Of a DNA stretch of 64,000 bases, positions 49,165 to 58,698 are shown one piece after another. The DNA comes from Bacteroidales bacterium (GTDB lineage Bacteria > Bacteroidota > Bacteroidia > Bacteroidales > UBA932), in contig SUYM01000014.1 of assembly GCA_015060455.1 (NCBI GenBank), positions 1-64,000 of the forward strand. The letters are read 5' to 3'. Under the pieces are notes generated by a model, which searched no databases, had not been told where the DNA came from, and saw only the letters and a program-made list of their open reading frames with translations. Every line of letters starts with the position of its first letter. Within the stretch, counting starts at the first letter, position 1. The position numbers and the translations under genes were made by a program.

Positions 49165-52122
49165 TTTTGCATAGAATCTATACTCTGTCTCGGAGTGATA
49201 TTTCTCCCCGGGCCGCAGCACAGTGCTCGGGAAACGGTCCTGATTAGGCGAATCCGGGAAATGTATTGTTTCCAGAAGCATTCCCGCAAACTGACAGAGG
49301 GGACCATACTTTCCGTCCGGGTATTTTGTCGGATTGAAACCGCGGCCTGTGTAGGTCAGAAGGGCAGGTTCTGTGGTCCATGTCTGAACACCCCTGCCGG
49401 AAGCCTCATCATAGAGGTCTGCCGCTTTTCTCAAAGTGCCGTCCCAGTCACGTATCACCCAGCAGGCAGACATTCCCTTCATCAGACGGAGATGCTCATC
49501 AGGCATATCGATTCTGTAATCTATCCTGTGCGGCTGCCTGAAATCAAACGGAGAGCCTTCCACAGGACGGAGAATATCCGGGCAATAATGGGTATTGTTC
49601 TGCACACAGGTATCCGCCTCCACCTGGAGAAAATGCTTCATCACATTGCTCGGTCTGCTGCCGCGCAGATTGAAATAAGTGTGATTGGAAAGATTGACAA
49701 CTGTAGGCTTGTCTGTCGTGGCGTCATACTCTATCTTTACCACATTATCATCAGTCAGCCAATAAGTCACATACGCGTGCATATTTCCCGGGAAACCCTG
49801 CTCACCGTCAGGACTCAGACGATAGAACCTCACACCCACACGTCCCTTCTCCTTCAAAGGCTCGCCCTTCCATACGAATCTGTCAAATCCCATCGGACCT
49901 CCGTGACACTGAACAGGCTCGCCGGCAAGTCTTTCATTGGCCTCGACATCATAGCGGACTCCGTCAAGCACGAAGGAGGCATGATCGATCCGGTTGCCGA
50001 AACGTCCTATGACCGGTCCAAAGAAACGGTCACCCTCCTCAAAATTTTCAAGATCGCCATAGCCCACGACGACGTCATCAATCTTGCCCCTCCTGTCGGG
50101 CATGCAGATCCGGACTATTCTGCTGCCGTAATCAATCAGATCGACGCTTGCTCCCTGCCTGTTTTCCAGACGCCACATCGTGACCTTCTCACCGGTGGAA
50201 AGGATACCGAAGGGCTCTGATGTCACAGAGGACTTCTTCACCTCCTGTTTACCGGGAGTAAGTGTCACCGCAAATCTGGCGAAATCACCTTCCGGAATGA
50301 CAGCCTCTATGCCGACTATATATTTTCCTTCATTAGGGTCGTCGTAATAAGCCTTCTTTTCGGCGCTCCACGTGGCATATCTGAACTTCCTGCTTCCTTT
50401 GGCTTTGAGTATCATGGTCTTGCCTTCCGCTCTGAGAACAATCATATTCTTCAAGACCTCAGGCTCGCCATTGGTCACCATCCTCCATGTATATCTGACC
50501 TCCTTGTCATCCGGAGCATATATCCAGTCTATGACTTCAAGATCCCGTCCCTGAACCAGTTTGACGGTCCTTTCGGCATTTTTGGCATCTCCTTTCAGGA
50601 TTTCCGACATATCTATGACAACACCCTTCTCCTTCTTGCTGTCAATGATCTTCTTGAAGCCCGCAAAGCCATTCACATTATGTTTGTGGTCGTTGAGGGT
50701 GATGGTGTTGTGGTGGAAGTTGTTATATCTCATGACATCCCATCGTGCCGATTTCTGACCTCTGTCCCAAAGATTCTTCTTCATCTTCTTCATGGCGTTC
50801 TCAAGAGGTGCATATTTCTGATTACCCAGATCACAGGCCCATCTTACCCCCTGGGAATCAAAGACAAACGAACCCGCATCAAGATGCGAATGGTTGTTTG
50901 AGGCGCTTCCTCCCTTGACGCCCAGATATACATCCTCATTGCTGCAATCCCATTTTGTCCTTATAATGGCCACAGGATTCGCTCCACGTCCATACCACAT
51001 TGTGTTTGAAGGGGCAGGTACGTCTTCCAGATCTATCCTGGCCGCATATCCCATGATAGGGGCAAGCAGTCTCTCCCCACTGAAACCTTCCTCATAATTG
51101 CCCGCTTTCAGATGTGCAAGTTCATTGTAAAGGAGTTCCGGCTTGCCCAGTTTTGCCGCAAAATACCACATGGCTATCGCCGGAGATTTCTTTCCCCAAC
51201 TGTCATAGAAGTTGAAACTCTCCTCTATGCCTTCCATGAACATGAAGAATTCCCCTGTTTTGAGGAAGCCCTCTGACTGGGAAAGTCCGAAATCCGTTCC
51301 GAGGGTAGATTCAAGCGCCGACAGCAGCATACACTGATAGAGCGTGCCGTAATCCCAGTAGGAATAGCCCTCGATATAGTTTCCGTCCGGACCATACATC
51401 TTTTTGAGCGGCTCGATATTGGACTTTACCGCGTCCCTTATAAGTCTTTCCGACATCTCAGGGTTGGATTCATACGTCACAAGGGAAGCCGCCACCAGAC
51501 CACCGTTACACACCTGGTTCCAGTTATTGGTCGCCTTATAGAACCTGTTGTATCTGCTGTCTCCTGCCTGTTCAAAGGCATATTTCATAAGAGCATTCCT
51601 TACTGCCGCCCTGGTTTCCTCGCTCAACTGGTCATACAGCCAGTCATAACCGATTGCGACAGCCATAGCCATCTCGCCCACGTCAAGGAAATGCTTCGGA
51701 TTCCAATCCTTGAAGGCGCAGACTGTGCTCAGGTTCTGCTCGGCAAATTCCAGATATTTACGCTCACCTGTCATCTTATACGCATAAGCACAGGCTGAAA
51801 TCCTTTTCAGCGCGTTTCTGGAAATAGGGAGGATTCTCTTGCCGCTCGGGTCAAGTTTATACCTGAGAGTCTTGCCGGAACTTATTTCTTTGTCAGCAAT
51901 CCCGATGAGGATGTCATGCAGTCTGGCCACGACAGTACCGGGCTGATTCTTTGCCTTCAAAGTCTCGAAATCAGCGTCGTTCAGGAACAGACGGGGATGA
52001 TTCTCCGCCGTCAGGGAACTATAATCCGGATTGAAAAGGAGGGTGTCAGATTCCTGACACATCAAAGACTGGCAGAACGCCGACACCAGCAATGCCAATG
52101 CTACACAGATAGTTCTCATCAT
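49162..52122 (-). CDS. Heparinase II/III-type lyase fused to a mutarotase
   Basis: The 986-residue exported protein joins two enzymes. Residues about 25-625 match the lyase at 16.8-18.8 kb: NWNQVCNGGL, YIEGYSYWDYGTLY, and NNHSHLDAGSFVF near 409. Residues about 640-986 form a complete galactose mutarotase domain: GPVIGRFGNRIDH, VQCHGGPMGFD, VNLSNHTYFNLRG and LLETIHFPDSPN, with both His and the Glu of the active site kept. The reading frame is continuous, with no stop or start at the junction (KKSSVTSEPFG). A lyase product with a free reducing end could be epimerised by the attached domain. It is a single-gene unit at the upstream end of the locus with a terminator behind it. Confidence 0.9.
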   Translation of the reverse strand: MMRTICVALALLVSAFCQSLMCQESDTLLFNPDYSSLTAENHPRLFLNDADFETLKAKNQPGTVVARLHDILIGIADKEISSGKTLRYKLDPSGKRILPISRNALKRISACAYAYKMTGERKYLEFAEQNLSTVCAFKDWNPKHFLDVGEMAMAVAIGYDWLYDQLSEETRAAVRNALMKYAFEQAGDSRYNRFYKATNNWNQVCNGGLVAASLVTYESNPEMSERLIRDAVKSNIEPLKKMYGPDGNYIEGYSYWDYGTLYQCMLLSALESTLGTDFGLSQSEGFLKTGEFFMFMEGIEESFNFYDSWGKKSPAIAMWYFAAKLGKPELLYNELAHLKAGNYEEGFSGERLLAPIMGYAARIDLEDVPAPSNTMWYGRGANPVAIIRTKWDCSNEDVYLGVKGGSASNNHSHLDAGSFVFDSQGVRWACDLGNQKYAPLENAMKKMKKNLWDRGQKSARWDVMRYNNFHHNTITLNDHKHNVNGFAGFKKIIDSKKEKGVVIDMSEILKGDAKNAERTVKLVQGRDLEVIDWIYAPDDKEVRYTWRMVTNGEPEVLKNMIVLRAEGKTMILKAKGSRKFRYATWSAEKKAYYDDPNEGKYIVGIEAVIPEGDFARFAVTLTPGKQEVKKSSVTSEPFGILSTGEKVTMWRLENRQGASVDLIDYGSRIVRICMPDRRGKIDDVVVGYGDLENFEEGDRFFGPVIGRFGNRIDHASFVLDGVRYDVEANERLAGEPVQCHGGPMGFDRFVWKGEPLKEKGRVGVRFYRLSPDGEQGFPGNMHAYVTYWLTDDNVVKIEYDATTDKPTVVNLSNHTYFNLRGSRPSNVMKHFLQVEADTCVQNNTHYCPDILRPVEGSPFDFRQPHRIDYRIDMPDEHLRLMKGMSACWVIRDWDGTLRKAADLYDEASGRGVQTWTTEPALLTYTGRGFNPTKYPDGKYGPLCQFAGMLLETIHFPDSPNQDRFPSTVLRPGEKYHSETEYRFYAK

Positions 52123-52217
52123 GAAATATTTTTCGCAATAATACTAAAATATTTCGTCAATGAGCGCCGGGTGAAATTTCTGTGCTATATTTTGAAACGC
52201 AATTGTGATAAACCTGT

Positions 52218-54821
52218 CTATATCACCTCAATATCGGAGGTTCTCACCCAGCCCTGACGGCCGTCTGCAAGTTCTATGTTGTTCCAAGAGCCGACCTGAT
52301 CAAGAACATACACCTTAGTACCCTCATGAAGGACAAACAGGTTCTGCGAGGCCTCCGAGGACGGTGAACTCTTTACTGAAACAACAGGTCTGACAACTAT
52401 TGCTCCATCCCTGTTCTGATAGTCGTTCTTCTGCCAGAGGGAGAAACTCAGACTGGCCACACACAGCAGAAGAGTTACTATTCCCAGAGCGAAACCTGTC
52501 TTGCGCCCGGCCACAGACGGTGCGAGCAAAAAGAGCAGAACCATTGCGGCAGTCAAGGCAAGCAGCACAAGGAAAGTTACCGCCCAGGCATCGGAATCCA
52601 TGATCCTGCACACCTTCTCCATCCACACGGCAAGGATGAAATCAGGCACGGGATCTATCTGGTCCTGAATCATGTTGCCGAGATATTCAAGATTGTATCT
52701 TGCATCCTCATAGGAAGGATCGAGTTTCAGGGCGCGCTCGTAGTTGAGTATCGACATCGGGATATTGCCTGACTTGTAATAGGCATTGCCCGTATTGCAG
52801 TAGAGTGCAGCCGATTCGAGTCCTATGGCATTTATCTGCTCATAGTCAGCCACCGCATCCTCCCATCTTCCCTGAGAATAGGCCTCGGCTGCGCTGTTCC
52901 ACAGAGAATCAACATAAGAATCGTTCTGAGCCGATGCCGCCATCGGAACACACAGAAGCAGAGCCACGATCAAGGCAGTCTGATTCTTCGATTTTGTATT
53001 TGTCTTCATTTCAGAATCTATTGAGGATATCACATCTACTGCCGCGTCATAGTGTGCCGACATCGCCTCATGACCCGAAGCCGGAGCATACCTTGCATAT
53101 TCACACGCGTCAAGAAGTCCGATATAGGAATCCACATATCCCTTCTCCACGCCCTTGTCATTCAGGGTCTCGGCAATCCTGTCGCGGGAGAGTTCCGCCA
53201 GAGGCATATTCAGTTTATCTGATACAAAGCCGACAAGAGCCTTGTGCAGTTCCTCATAAAATGCGGTATAGAGGTTCTGTTTCAGGAAGGTATGGGCAAG
53301 ATTCAGACGCTTCATGGCCATCCTTGTCGCCTTTCTGGTCCTTGTACCCACCAGGTCAGCCCTTCTGAGGGCAATCTTGCGCAACACAAGCCAGAGCAGT
53401 GCTGAGAGGACGATAATGCCTGCGACAGCGAGCCAGAACCACAACGAACCTACGAAAAACACTCCCGAAGGTGAAAGGCTGCTGTCCTTGATGCTGATGA
53501 AACGGATGTCGCTTCCTATATTCTTGACACCTGTCTTTCCGACCTGGGATATGATCGGAGAAGATGTTTCCGATTCTGTGCTTTTCTCCACAGTAATGGT
53601 CAGAGGCTCGGTCTGGACTGTTACATATTTCTTCTGAGTGACGTCGTAATATGAATATTTAATTGGCTCGATGGTGAAATCTCCGTGACTGCGCGGTATG
53701 AAAGGGAATTCATACACCTTGCTGCCGCTAAGCCCGCCCTTTGCTATATTATCCGAAATTTTGGTGTCATATACCTCCATGTCCGGCGGGAAATCCACCT
53801 TCGGAGCAGCAAGAAGGGAAACATTTCCCTGTCCTGAGATTGTAACTGTCAGAGAGGCCGCCTCATGGGTTTTGAGGACATCCTTGCTCAGACGGGCAGA
53901 GATGCTGAATTCTCCCACCCCACCGCCGAATGAGGCCGGTGCTCCCGGCGGGAGCGGTCTGACATTGATATTTATAGGTTTGGAAACCACCCTCTGTCTG
54001 ACAGTCCTGTAATCGTCAAAGAATCCGTCAAAGATGCTTGACCCGCCGGAGGAAACCCTTATCTGCACAAGGCAGACAAGTTCTGCAGGATCGATGGTCA
54101 GAGTTCCCTGCTGCTGCGGAACGAGGACAAACTTACGAAGAAGAGCAGCATTGTATATCTGACCGTCATAGGTTTCGCGATTGAATTCTATGTTCGTCGG
54201 AGCCGCAAGTTCCTGACTCCAGAAACCGTCGAATGATGGGAAACTTACACCTTCAAAACCTGCCACATTCACTCTCTGATAAAGTTTCAAGGTGGCAATC
54301 AGAGGCTCACCGACCACTACATTCCTGTTGGACACAGTCATGTCAAGGAAGATGTCATCAGTGCGCGCAGATGAGGAAGACTGCTGTTTCTGAGCGGATT
54401 GCGATGATTGGGCCGAGGACGATTGAGAAGAGGAAGAAGCATTGGCTACAACCTGCACACTGACCGGGGCCGAGGATATAGTCTTATCTTTCAGTGTCGC
54501 ACGGGCCGCAGGAATCTCGTATGTTCCGGACGAATTGGCACGCAGGACATAAGTATATGTCGATTGCACCGACTTTGTCCTTTTTCCATTGACTATGGAT
54601 ATGCTGGTCGATCTGCCGCTCTGGGGTCCCCATAAGACCTGAAACTCATCAGAGGGGCTCCATGAAAAGTCTGACGGAGCATTCTCACCCTCTATTATGA
54701 ACGTAAGATTGAACTGTTCCCCCTCGGACACCACACGATGGACCTCCACCTTGATATCCGTCTGCGCGTATGCCGCCATTGCGGTCAGAACCGCGATTAC
54801 CGTGAATAAAAGTTTCTTCAT
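52218..54821 (-). CDS. BatD-BatE fusion protein (aerotolerance operon)
   Basis: The 867-residue protein covers two Bat proteins. Residues 1-604 are BatD: signal peptide, immunoglobulin-like oxygen-tolerance domains (VVVGEPLIATLKLYQRV), a Ser/Gln linker near 130-155 and a membrane helix near 460. From Met605 (53009) a new signal-peptide-like segment appears (MKTNTKSKNQTALIVALLLC ... ASAQ), then TPRs (ALYCNTGNAYYKSGNIPMSI), two membrane helices and a C-terminal SH3 domain (GRQGWVRTSDIEVI), which is the architecture of BatE. The frame is unbroken, so either the proteins are fused or Met605 is an internal start. It ends the moxR-bat operon. Confidence 0.85.
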   Translation of the reverse strand: MKKLLFTVIAVLTAMAAYAQTDIKVEVHRVVSEGEQFNLTFIIEGENAPSDFSWSPSDEFQVLWGPQSGRSTSISIVNGKRTKSVQSTYTYVLRANSSGTYEIPAARATLKDKTISSAPVSVQVVANASSSSQSSSAQSSQSAQKQQSSSSARTDDIFLDMTVSNRNVVVGEPLIATLKLYQRVNVAGFEGVSFPSFDGFWSQELAAPTNIEFNRETYDGQIYNAALLRKFVLVPQQQGTLTIDPAELVCLVQIRVSSGGSSIFDGFFDDYRTVRQRVVSKPININVRPLPPGAPASFGGGVGEFSISARLSKDVLKTHEAASLTVTISGQGNVSLLAAPKVDFPPDMEVYDTKISDNIAKGGLSGSKVYEFPFIPRSHGDFTIEPIKYSYYDVTQKKYVTVQTEPLTITVEKSTESETSSPIISQVGKTGVKNIGSDIRFISIKDSSLSPSGVFFVGSLWFWLAVAGIIVLSALLWLVLRKIALRRADLVGTRTRKATRMAMKRLNLAHTFLKQNLYTAFYEELHKALVGFVSDKLNMPLAELSRDRIAETLNDKGVEKGYVDSYIGLLDACEYARYAPASGHEAMSAHYDAAVDVISSIDSEMKTNTKSKNQTALIVALLLCVPMAASAQNDSYVDSLWNSAAEAYSQGRWEDAVADYEQINAIGLESAALYCNTGNAYYKSGNIPMSILNYERALKLDPSYEDARYNLEYLGNMIQDQIDPVPDFILAVWMEKVCRIMDSDAWAVTFLVLLALTAAMVLLFLLAPSVAGRKTGFALGIVTLLLCVASLSFSLWQKNDYQNRDGAIVVRPVVSVKSSPSSEASQNLFVLHEGTKVYVLDQVGSWNNIELADGRQGWVRTSDIEVI

Positions 54822-54830
54822 ATCCCTTCT

Positions 54831-55553
54831 TTACCAATTCCTTTCCTTTTGTCTTGACTGCAGGGCCTGAGCCTTTTCCTTCTTGACCTTCTCCTGTGTC
54901 TCCTTTTCCTTGGCCTGGATAGCCTGAAGCATCTGCTGTGCAGCCTGAGGGCTTATCTTCGGCTGATCCTCCTCCTGCTGCTGATCCTTCTGCTGATCCT
55001 GCTTATTGTCCTTGTTCTGATCCTGCTGATCGTCCTTCTGCTGATCATCCTTGTTCTGGTCGTCCTTATTATCCTGATTCTGATCATTCTGCTGGTTCTG
55101 ATCCTGATTCTGCTGCTGGTCCTGCTGCTCCTGAAGTTTCTTCCTGGCATAGATATAGTTTTCCTTCGCATCCAGATCGCCAGGATTCCTGAGCAGAGAC
55201 TCCCTGAAAGCATCCACGGCAGTCTTCCAGTCCTGATTGGCGATGGCCACATCACCCAGATTATAGAAATAGTCCGCAGCATATTCGGAAGACTGTGCAG
55301 CCTCCTTTATCCTGTCAAGCACCTTTGCAGCCTCCTGAGGATTGCCCTGACGATAAAGGTCCGCAGCAAGATTATAATTCGCGGCTATCGACAATGAATC
55401 CTTGACTATGGCCTTGCGGTATTCTATTTCCGCCTCCTTATAGTTTTCCTTCCTGAAATCGCGGTTTCCACGACGCACATCACGCTTGTCAGGCTGTGCC
55501 AGAGAAGTCACGGACACAGCAGCCAACAGAAATATGAGTATAATTTGTTTCAT
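54831..55553 (-). CDS. batC: BatC-like TPR protein with Gln/Asp-rich tract
   Basis: The 240-residue exported protein has a signal peptide (VTSLAQ), about three TPR motifs (about 30-125; RKENYKEAEIEYRKAI, YNLGDVAIANQDWKTAVDAF) and then a low-complexity Gln/Asp/Asn/Lys tract (about 139-205) and a charged coiled tail. This layout is that of BatC in the Bacteroidetes Bat operon, where it is thought to form a periplasmic complex with BatA, BatB and BatD. It lies between batB and batD-batE with spacers of 11 and 9 bases. The low-complexity DNA is a CTGCTGATC-type tandem and may vary in length between strains. Confidence 0.85.
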   Translation of the reverse strand: MKQIILIFLLAAVSVTSLAQPDKRDVRRGNRDFRKENYKEAEIEYRKAIVKDSLSIAANYNLAADLYRQGNPQEAAKVLDRIKEAAQSSEYAADYFYNLGDVAIANQDWKTAVDAFRESLLRNPGDLDAKENYIYARKKLQEQQDQQQNQDQNQQNDQNQDNKDDQNKDDQQKDDQQDQNKDNKQDQQKDQQQEEDQPKISPQAAQQMLQAIQAKEKETQEKVKKEKAQALQSRQKERNW

Positions 55554-55564
55554 CAGAGCAACTT

Positions 55565-56563
55565 TTAAAACAGACGCTTCCTTGAACGGCGGTCACCGAT
55601 CAGCATCTCGATAACAAAGAAGAGCATGGCTATGGCAAAGAAATACATAAACTGCTCGTCCCACTCCTCAAACACTACTGAATTGTATCTTTCGTCCTCC
55701 ATCCTTTCGATCTCATCGATTATCGGATTCAGACCGAATTCGCTGTTTCCCGCCCTGACATACAGGCCGTTACCCTCAGCCGCGATGTCCTTCAACACAG
55801 TTTCATCAAGCCTTGTCACCACTATATTTCCGTCCTTATCCTTTATGAGTTCTCCATTAAGCGGAATAGGCTTGCCCTCCGGCGATCCGACTCCGATGGT
55901 GAACACGCGTATTCCAAGTTCCGCAGCCTGCTTTGCCACCGCCACAGGGTCGTCCTCGTGGTTCTCTCCATCGGTGATCACTATTATGGCACGGCTTTTC
56001 TCGCTCTGGGCGCTGAAACTCCTGATGGCGGTGTTGAGTGCCTCGCCGATTGCCGTTCCCTGAATAGGAACAGACTCGGTGGTGATGGAGTTCAGGAACA
56101 TCTTTGCCGATATATAGTCCGTAGTCACAGGAAGTTGCACGAAAGAATTTCCTGCAAAGACTATAAGACCGATCCTGTCGTCCCGGAGTTTATCCACAAG
56201 ACGCGAAATGGCGAGTTTGGCCCGTTCCAGCCTGTTCGGAGAATAGTCCTCCGCCAGCATTGAGTTGGACACGTCAAGTGCAATCACTATTTCCGCACCC
56301 TTCGTTTCCCTTTCCTTCAAGGCAGCGCCTATCTGAGGCCTTGACAAGCCCAGGACAAAGAAGAAGAATCCCAACAGGAAGAAGGTCAGCCTGAGCCATG
56401 TCTTGGTCACAGAATATGACGGCATCAGTTCAGACACGGTCCTCTCATCGCCGAACTTCCTTATCCTCCTGCGCCTGAGCCTCAACACGGCAAACTGCAC
56501 CAGGATGAAGACCGGGATGAGCAAAAGGAGAAGCAGATATTGGGCATAAGCAAAATTTATCAT
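55565..56563 (-). CDS. batB: BatB, von Willebrand factor A membrane protein
   Basis: The 332-residue membrane protein has two N-terminal helices, a VWA domain with an intact metal site (ALDVSNSM at 96-103; DxSxS) and a C-terminal helix (FFAIAMLFFVIEMLIG). VWA proteins of the Bat operon are tied to oxygen tolerance and envelope stress in Bacteroides. It is co-translated with batA: the batA stop overlaps its start by four bases (ATGA). It is near the usual length. Confidence 0.93.
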   Translation of the reverse strand: MINFAYAQYLLLLLLIPVFILVQFAVLRLRRRRIRKFGDERTVSELMPSYSVTKTWLRLTFFLLGFFFFVLGLSRPQIGAALKERETKGAEIVIALDVSNSMLAEDYSPNRLERAKLAISRLVDKLRDDRIGLIVFAGNSFVQLPVTTDYISAKMFLNSITTESVPIQGTAIGEALNTAIRSFSAQSEKSRAIIVITDGENHEDDPVAVAKQAAELGIRVFTIGVGSPEGKPIPLNGELIKDKDGNIVVTRLDETVLKDIAAEGNGLYVRAGNSEFGLNPIIDEIERMEDERYNSVVFEEWDEQFMYFFAIAMLFFVIEMLIGDRRSRKRLF

Positions 56564-57546
56564 GGCAACCTCCTTATTACAAACCAGTTAAGCAATAATT
56601 CCAACAAAAGTGCCGCGAGAGCAATAAGGGCAAAGAGCAAGAATTTCTCCTCATATATAGGGAAACTATCGACCGACACCTTCGCCTTCTCCATCTTGTT
56701 GATCTCCGCATATATCTCGGCAAGTTTCGTATTGTCCGTCGCCCTGAAATAGCGTCCGCCGGTCGAGGTTGCTATCTCGGACAGGAGTTTCTCGTCTATC
56801 TCCACCTGCACCTGCTGCACTTCCACTCCCCATGGAGTAACCACAGGATATGGAGCCAGACCTTCCTTGCCGACACCTATGGTATATACGCGCACGCCGT
56901 ATGTCCTGGCAATCTCCGCCGCCATCTGAGGAGAGACCTCTCCCCTGTTGTTGACTCCGTCAGTCAGAAGAATCACCACACGGCTCTTGGCATCGGAGTC
57001 CTTCATTCGGGCAATGGCGGTGGCAAGTCCGTTACCGATCGCAGTACCATCCTCGATCAGGTCAGTCTGGACCTCCTTCATCAGGTTTATCAGAGACGCC
57101 CTGTCTGTTGTCAGAGGACATTGGGTGAAACTCTCGCCCGCAAACACCACGATACCCATACGGTCGTATGGCCTCTGGGATATGAATTCAATGGCTATAT
57201 CCTTGGAAGCGCTGATCCGGTCCGGAGTCAGGTCGCGTGCAAGCATGGATGTAGATACGTCCATCGCAAGGATTATATCTATACCCTCAGTATCTGTCTT
57301 CTCCACAGTGGAAGAGGACCTCGGACGTGCGATGGCTATCACGACCATCACCAATGCAAGCGTGCGGAGAGCAAAAGGGACATGACGCAGAACGGCCATG
57401 ACGGGATTTCTTCTTATCATCCACGGCACCGCAGTCGAGACACGCAGGTGCGGATGCCTCTTTGCAAGTTCAAGCCAAAGGTAGTGCAGCAGCATAACCG
57501 CCGGCACCACCATCAGCCACAGAAGTTTCGGATATTCGAAATACAT
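56560..57546 (-). CDS. batA: BatA, von Willebrand factor A membrane protein
   Basis: The 328-residue protein has the same plan as BatB: two N-terminal membrane helices, a VWA domain with DVSTS at 96-100 and a conserved TDGVNNRGE loop, and a C-terminal hydrophobic helix (FLLFALIALAALLLELLL). It pairs with BatB in the inner membrane, probably as a complex with the MoxR ATPase. Its start overlaps the stop of the preceding gene (TAATG), so the three are tightly coupled. Confidence 0.93.
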   Translation of the reverse strand: MYFEYPKLLWLMVVPAVMLLHYLWLELAKRHPHLRVSTAVPWMIRRNPVMAVLRHVPFALRTLALVMVVIAIARPRSSSTVEKTDTEGIDIILAMDVSTSMLARDLTPDRISASKDIAIEFISQRPYDRMGIVVFAGESFTQCPLTTDRASLINLMKEVQTDLIEDGTAIGNGLATAIARMKDSDAKSRVVILLTDGVNNRGEVSPQMAAEIARTYGVRVYTIGVGKEGLAPYPVVTPWGVEVQQVQVEIDEKLLSEIATSTGGRYFRATDNTKLAEIYAEINKMEKAKVSVDSFPIYEEKFLLFALIALAALLLELLLNWFVIRRLP

Positions 57547-58637
57547 TACTCTTCCTCCTTTGTTTCCGGGTTTACAGATGTCTCGACTTCGCTCGACATG
57601 ACAGATGGTTCGCTCGATATGACCGTTTCATTGTCATTTCGACCGACCGAAGGGAGTGGAGAAATCTCCTCATCCAACTCCGTCTGATAAGTCGATGTGA
57701 CGAAACGCACAGCCGTAGGCAGAGCCTTGGCATTGTCCTCGTCAGAAGCAGCAAACTTGGCAAACTTCACGAAATCAGCCCTTTCAAACAGTTCCTTCAA
57801 TTCCTCATAAAGGTCCTGAGGCACATCAGCATCCTGCATATCCTGGAAGATTTCCGCAGTGGTCATCTCCATCGCTCCGATGCCATATCTTTCTGCAATA
57901 TATTCCCTCAGCGTATCCGTAATGCCGGAATAGAAGACCTTCTGCTTTTCCGGTGCCCAGAGCGCATTGCCACGATACTTGTCCAACTTGCGCAGGGCGA
58001 CAATATGAGCCGGATCCTTCTTGACATACTCCGGATTATGCGAACGTCTGTATCTGACTATCAGCCATATAGCAAGCGCTATCAACCCTGCGAGCGCAAG
58101 GCCGCCAGCCACCCACGGAGCCACCTCCGCGAAGGTCACAGGATAGTTTAAAATACCTTTTATGTCATGCGGCTTGAACGTGGCCGTATCCACAGGCATC
58201 GTCATTATCTGCACCTTCTGAGGCTCGAACACCAATGTGTCAAGCACACCGTCCTTTGAAAGTCTCTGCACGGCAAGAGGCGGAAGATAATATATACCCT
58301 CATCAAAAGATGTCACGGTCAGTCCTCCACGAAGGTCCAGAAGCCTTGGCTGGCCCTTCTTCTGTTTTGTAACCTTGACGGTGTCCATCTGCCACGGCCT
58401 GACGATGCAGACATTGGTCATCAGCGTATCCTTGATCTGAGGAAAGGCGAACCGGGTGCCCTCCTCGACCTGCTGGAGTTCAAATCCATAGAACAACTGG
58501 TCGGCTATGAGCACAGAATCCCTCTCCTGCAACGGAACAAGGACAGACGGTCCCATCTGCACTATCTTTCCCTGAGCGGACGCAGCGACAGACAGAAAAA
58601 CCGCCAATATGTATGTCAATGCTTTATGCATATTCAT
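57546..58637 (-). CDS. Bat-operon membrane protein (DUF4381-like)
   Basis: The 363-residue protein has a signal peptide (VFLSVAASAQ), a periplasmic beta-domain, one membrane helix (about 185-210; VAPWVAGGLALAGLIALAIW) and a helical cytoplasmic domain (about 225-330; REYIAERYGIGAMEMTTAEI). The place between the DUF58 and batA genes is that of the unnamed Bat-operon gene of Bacteroidetes, whose role is unknown. The last about 37 residues (SPLPSVGRNDNETVISSE ... EVETSVNPETKEEE) are encoded by the dispersed repeat seen elsewhere in spacers, so the native end probably lies near DEEI. The start is taken at the first of two Met before the signal peptide (58637, or 58631). Confidence 0.75.
   Translation of the reverse strand: MNMHKALTYILAVFLSVAASAQGKIVQMGPSVLVPLQERDSVLIADQLFYGFELQQVEEGTRFAFPQIKDTLMTNVCIVRPWQMDTVKVTKQKKGQPRLLDLRGGLTVTSFDEGIYYLPPLAVQRLSKDGVLDTLVFEPQKVQIMTMPVDTATFKPHDIKGILNYPVTFAEVAPWVAGGLALAGLIALAIWLIVRYRRSHNPEYVKKDPAHIVALRKLDKYRGNALWAPEKQKVFYSGITDTLREYIAERYGIGAMEMTTAEIFQDMQDADVPQDLYEELKELFERADFVKFAKFAASDEDNAKALPTAVRFVTSTYQTELDEEISPLPSVGRNDNETVISSEPSVMSSEVETSVNPETKEEE
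57576..57667. repeat. Two opposed dispersed repeats inside a coding region
   Basis: AGATGTCTCGACTTCGCTCG, continuing ACATGACAG (57576-57604), is one copy. ATTGTCATTTCGACCGACCG, continuing AAGGGAGTGGAGAAATCTCC (57632-57667), is a second in the opposite direction, with a partial GGTTCGCTCGATATGACCG between. They encode the C-terminal tail of the Bat-operon membrane protein. Confidence 0.8.
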
Positions 58638-58698
58638 TTTGTTTTTCGGAACGGATGCCGGCCGCACGCTCCCTATCGCTTCGCGACCGGAATCAGTT

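Noticed and set aside
54960..55140. Low-complexity CTGCTGATC-type DNA as an assembly artefact
   Set aside because: The frame is kept throughout and BatC proteins commonly have a Gln/Asp-rich tract here.
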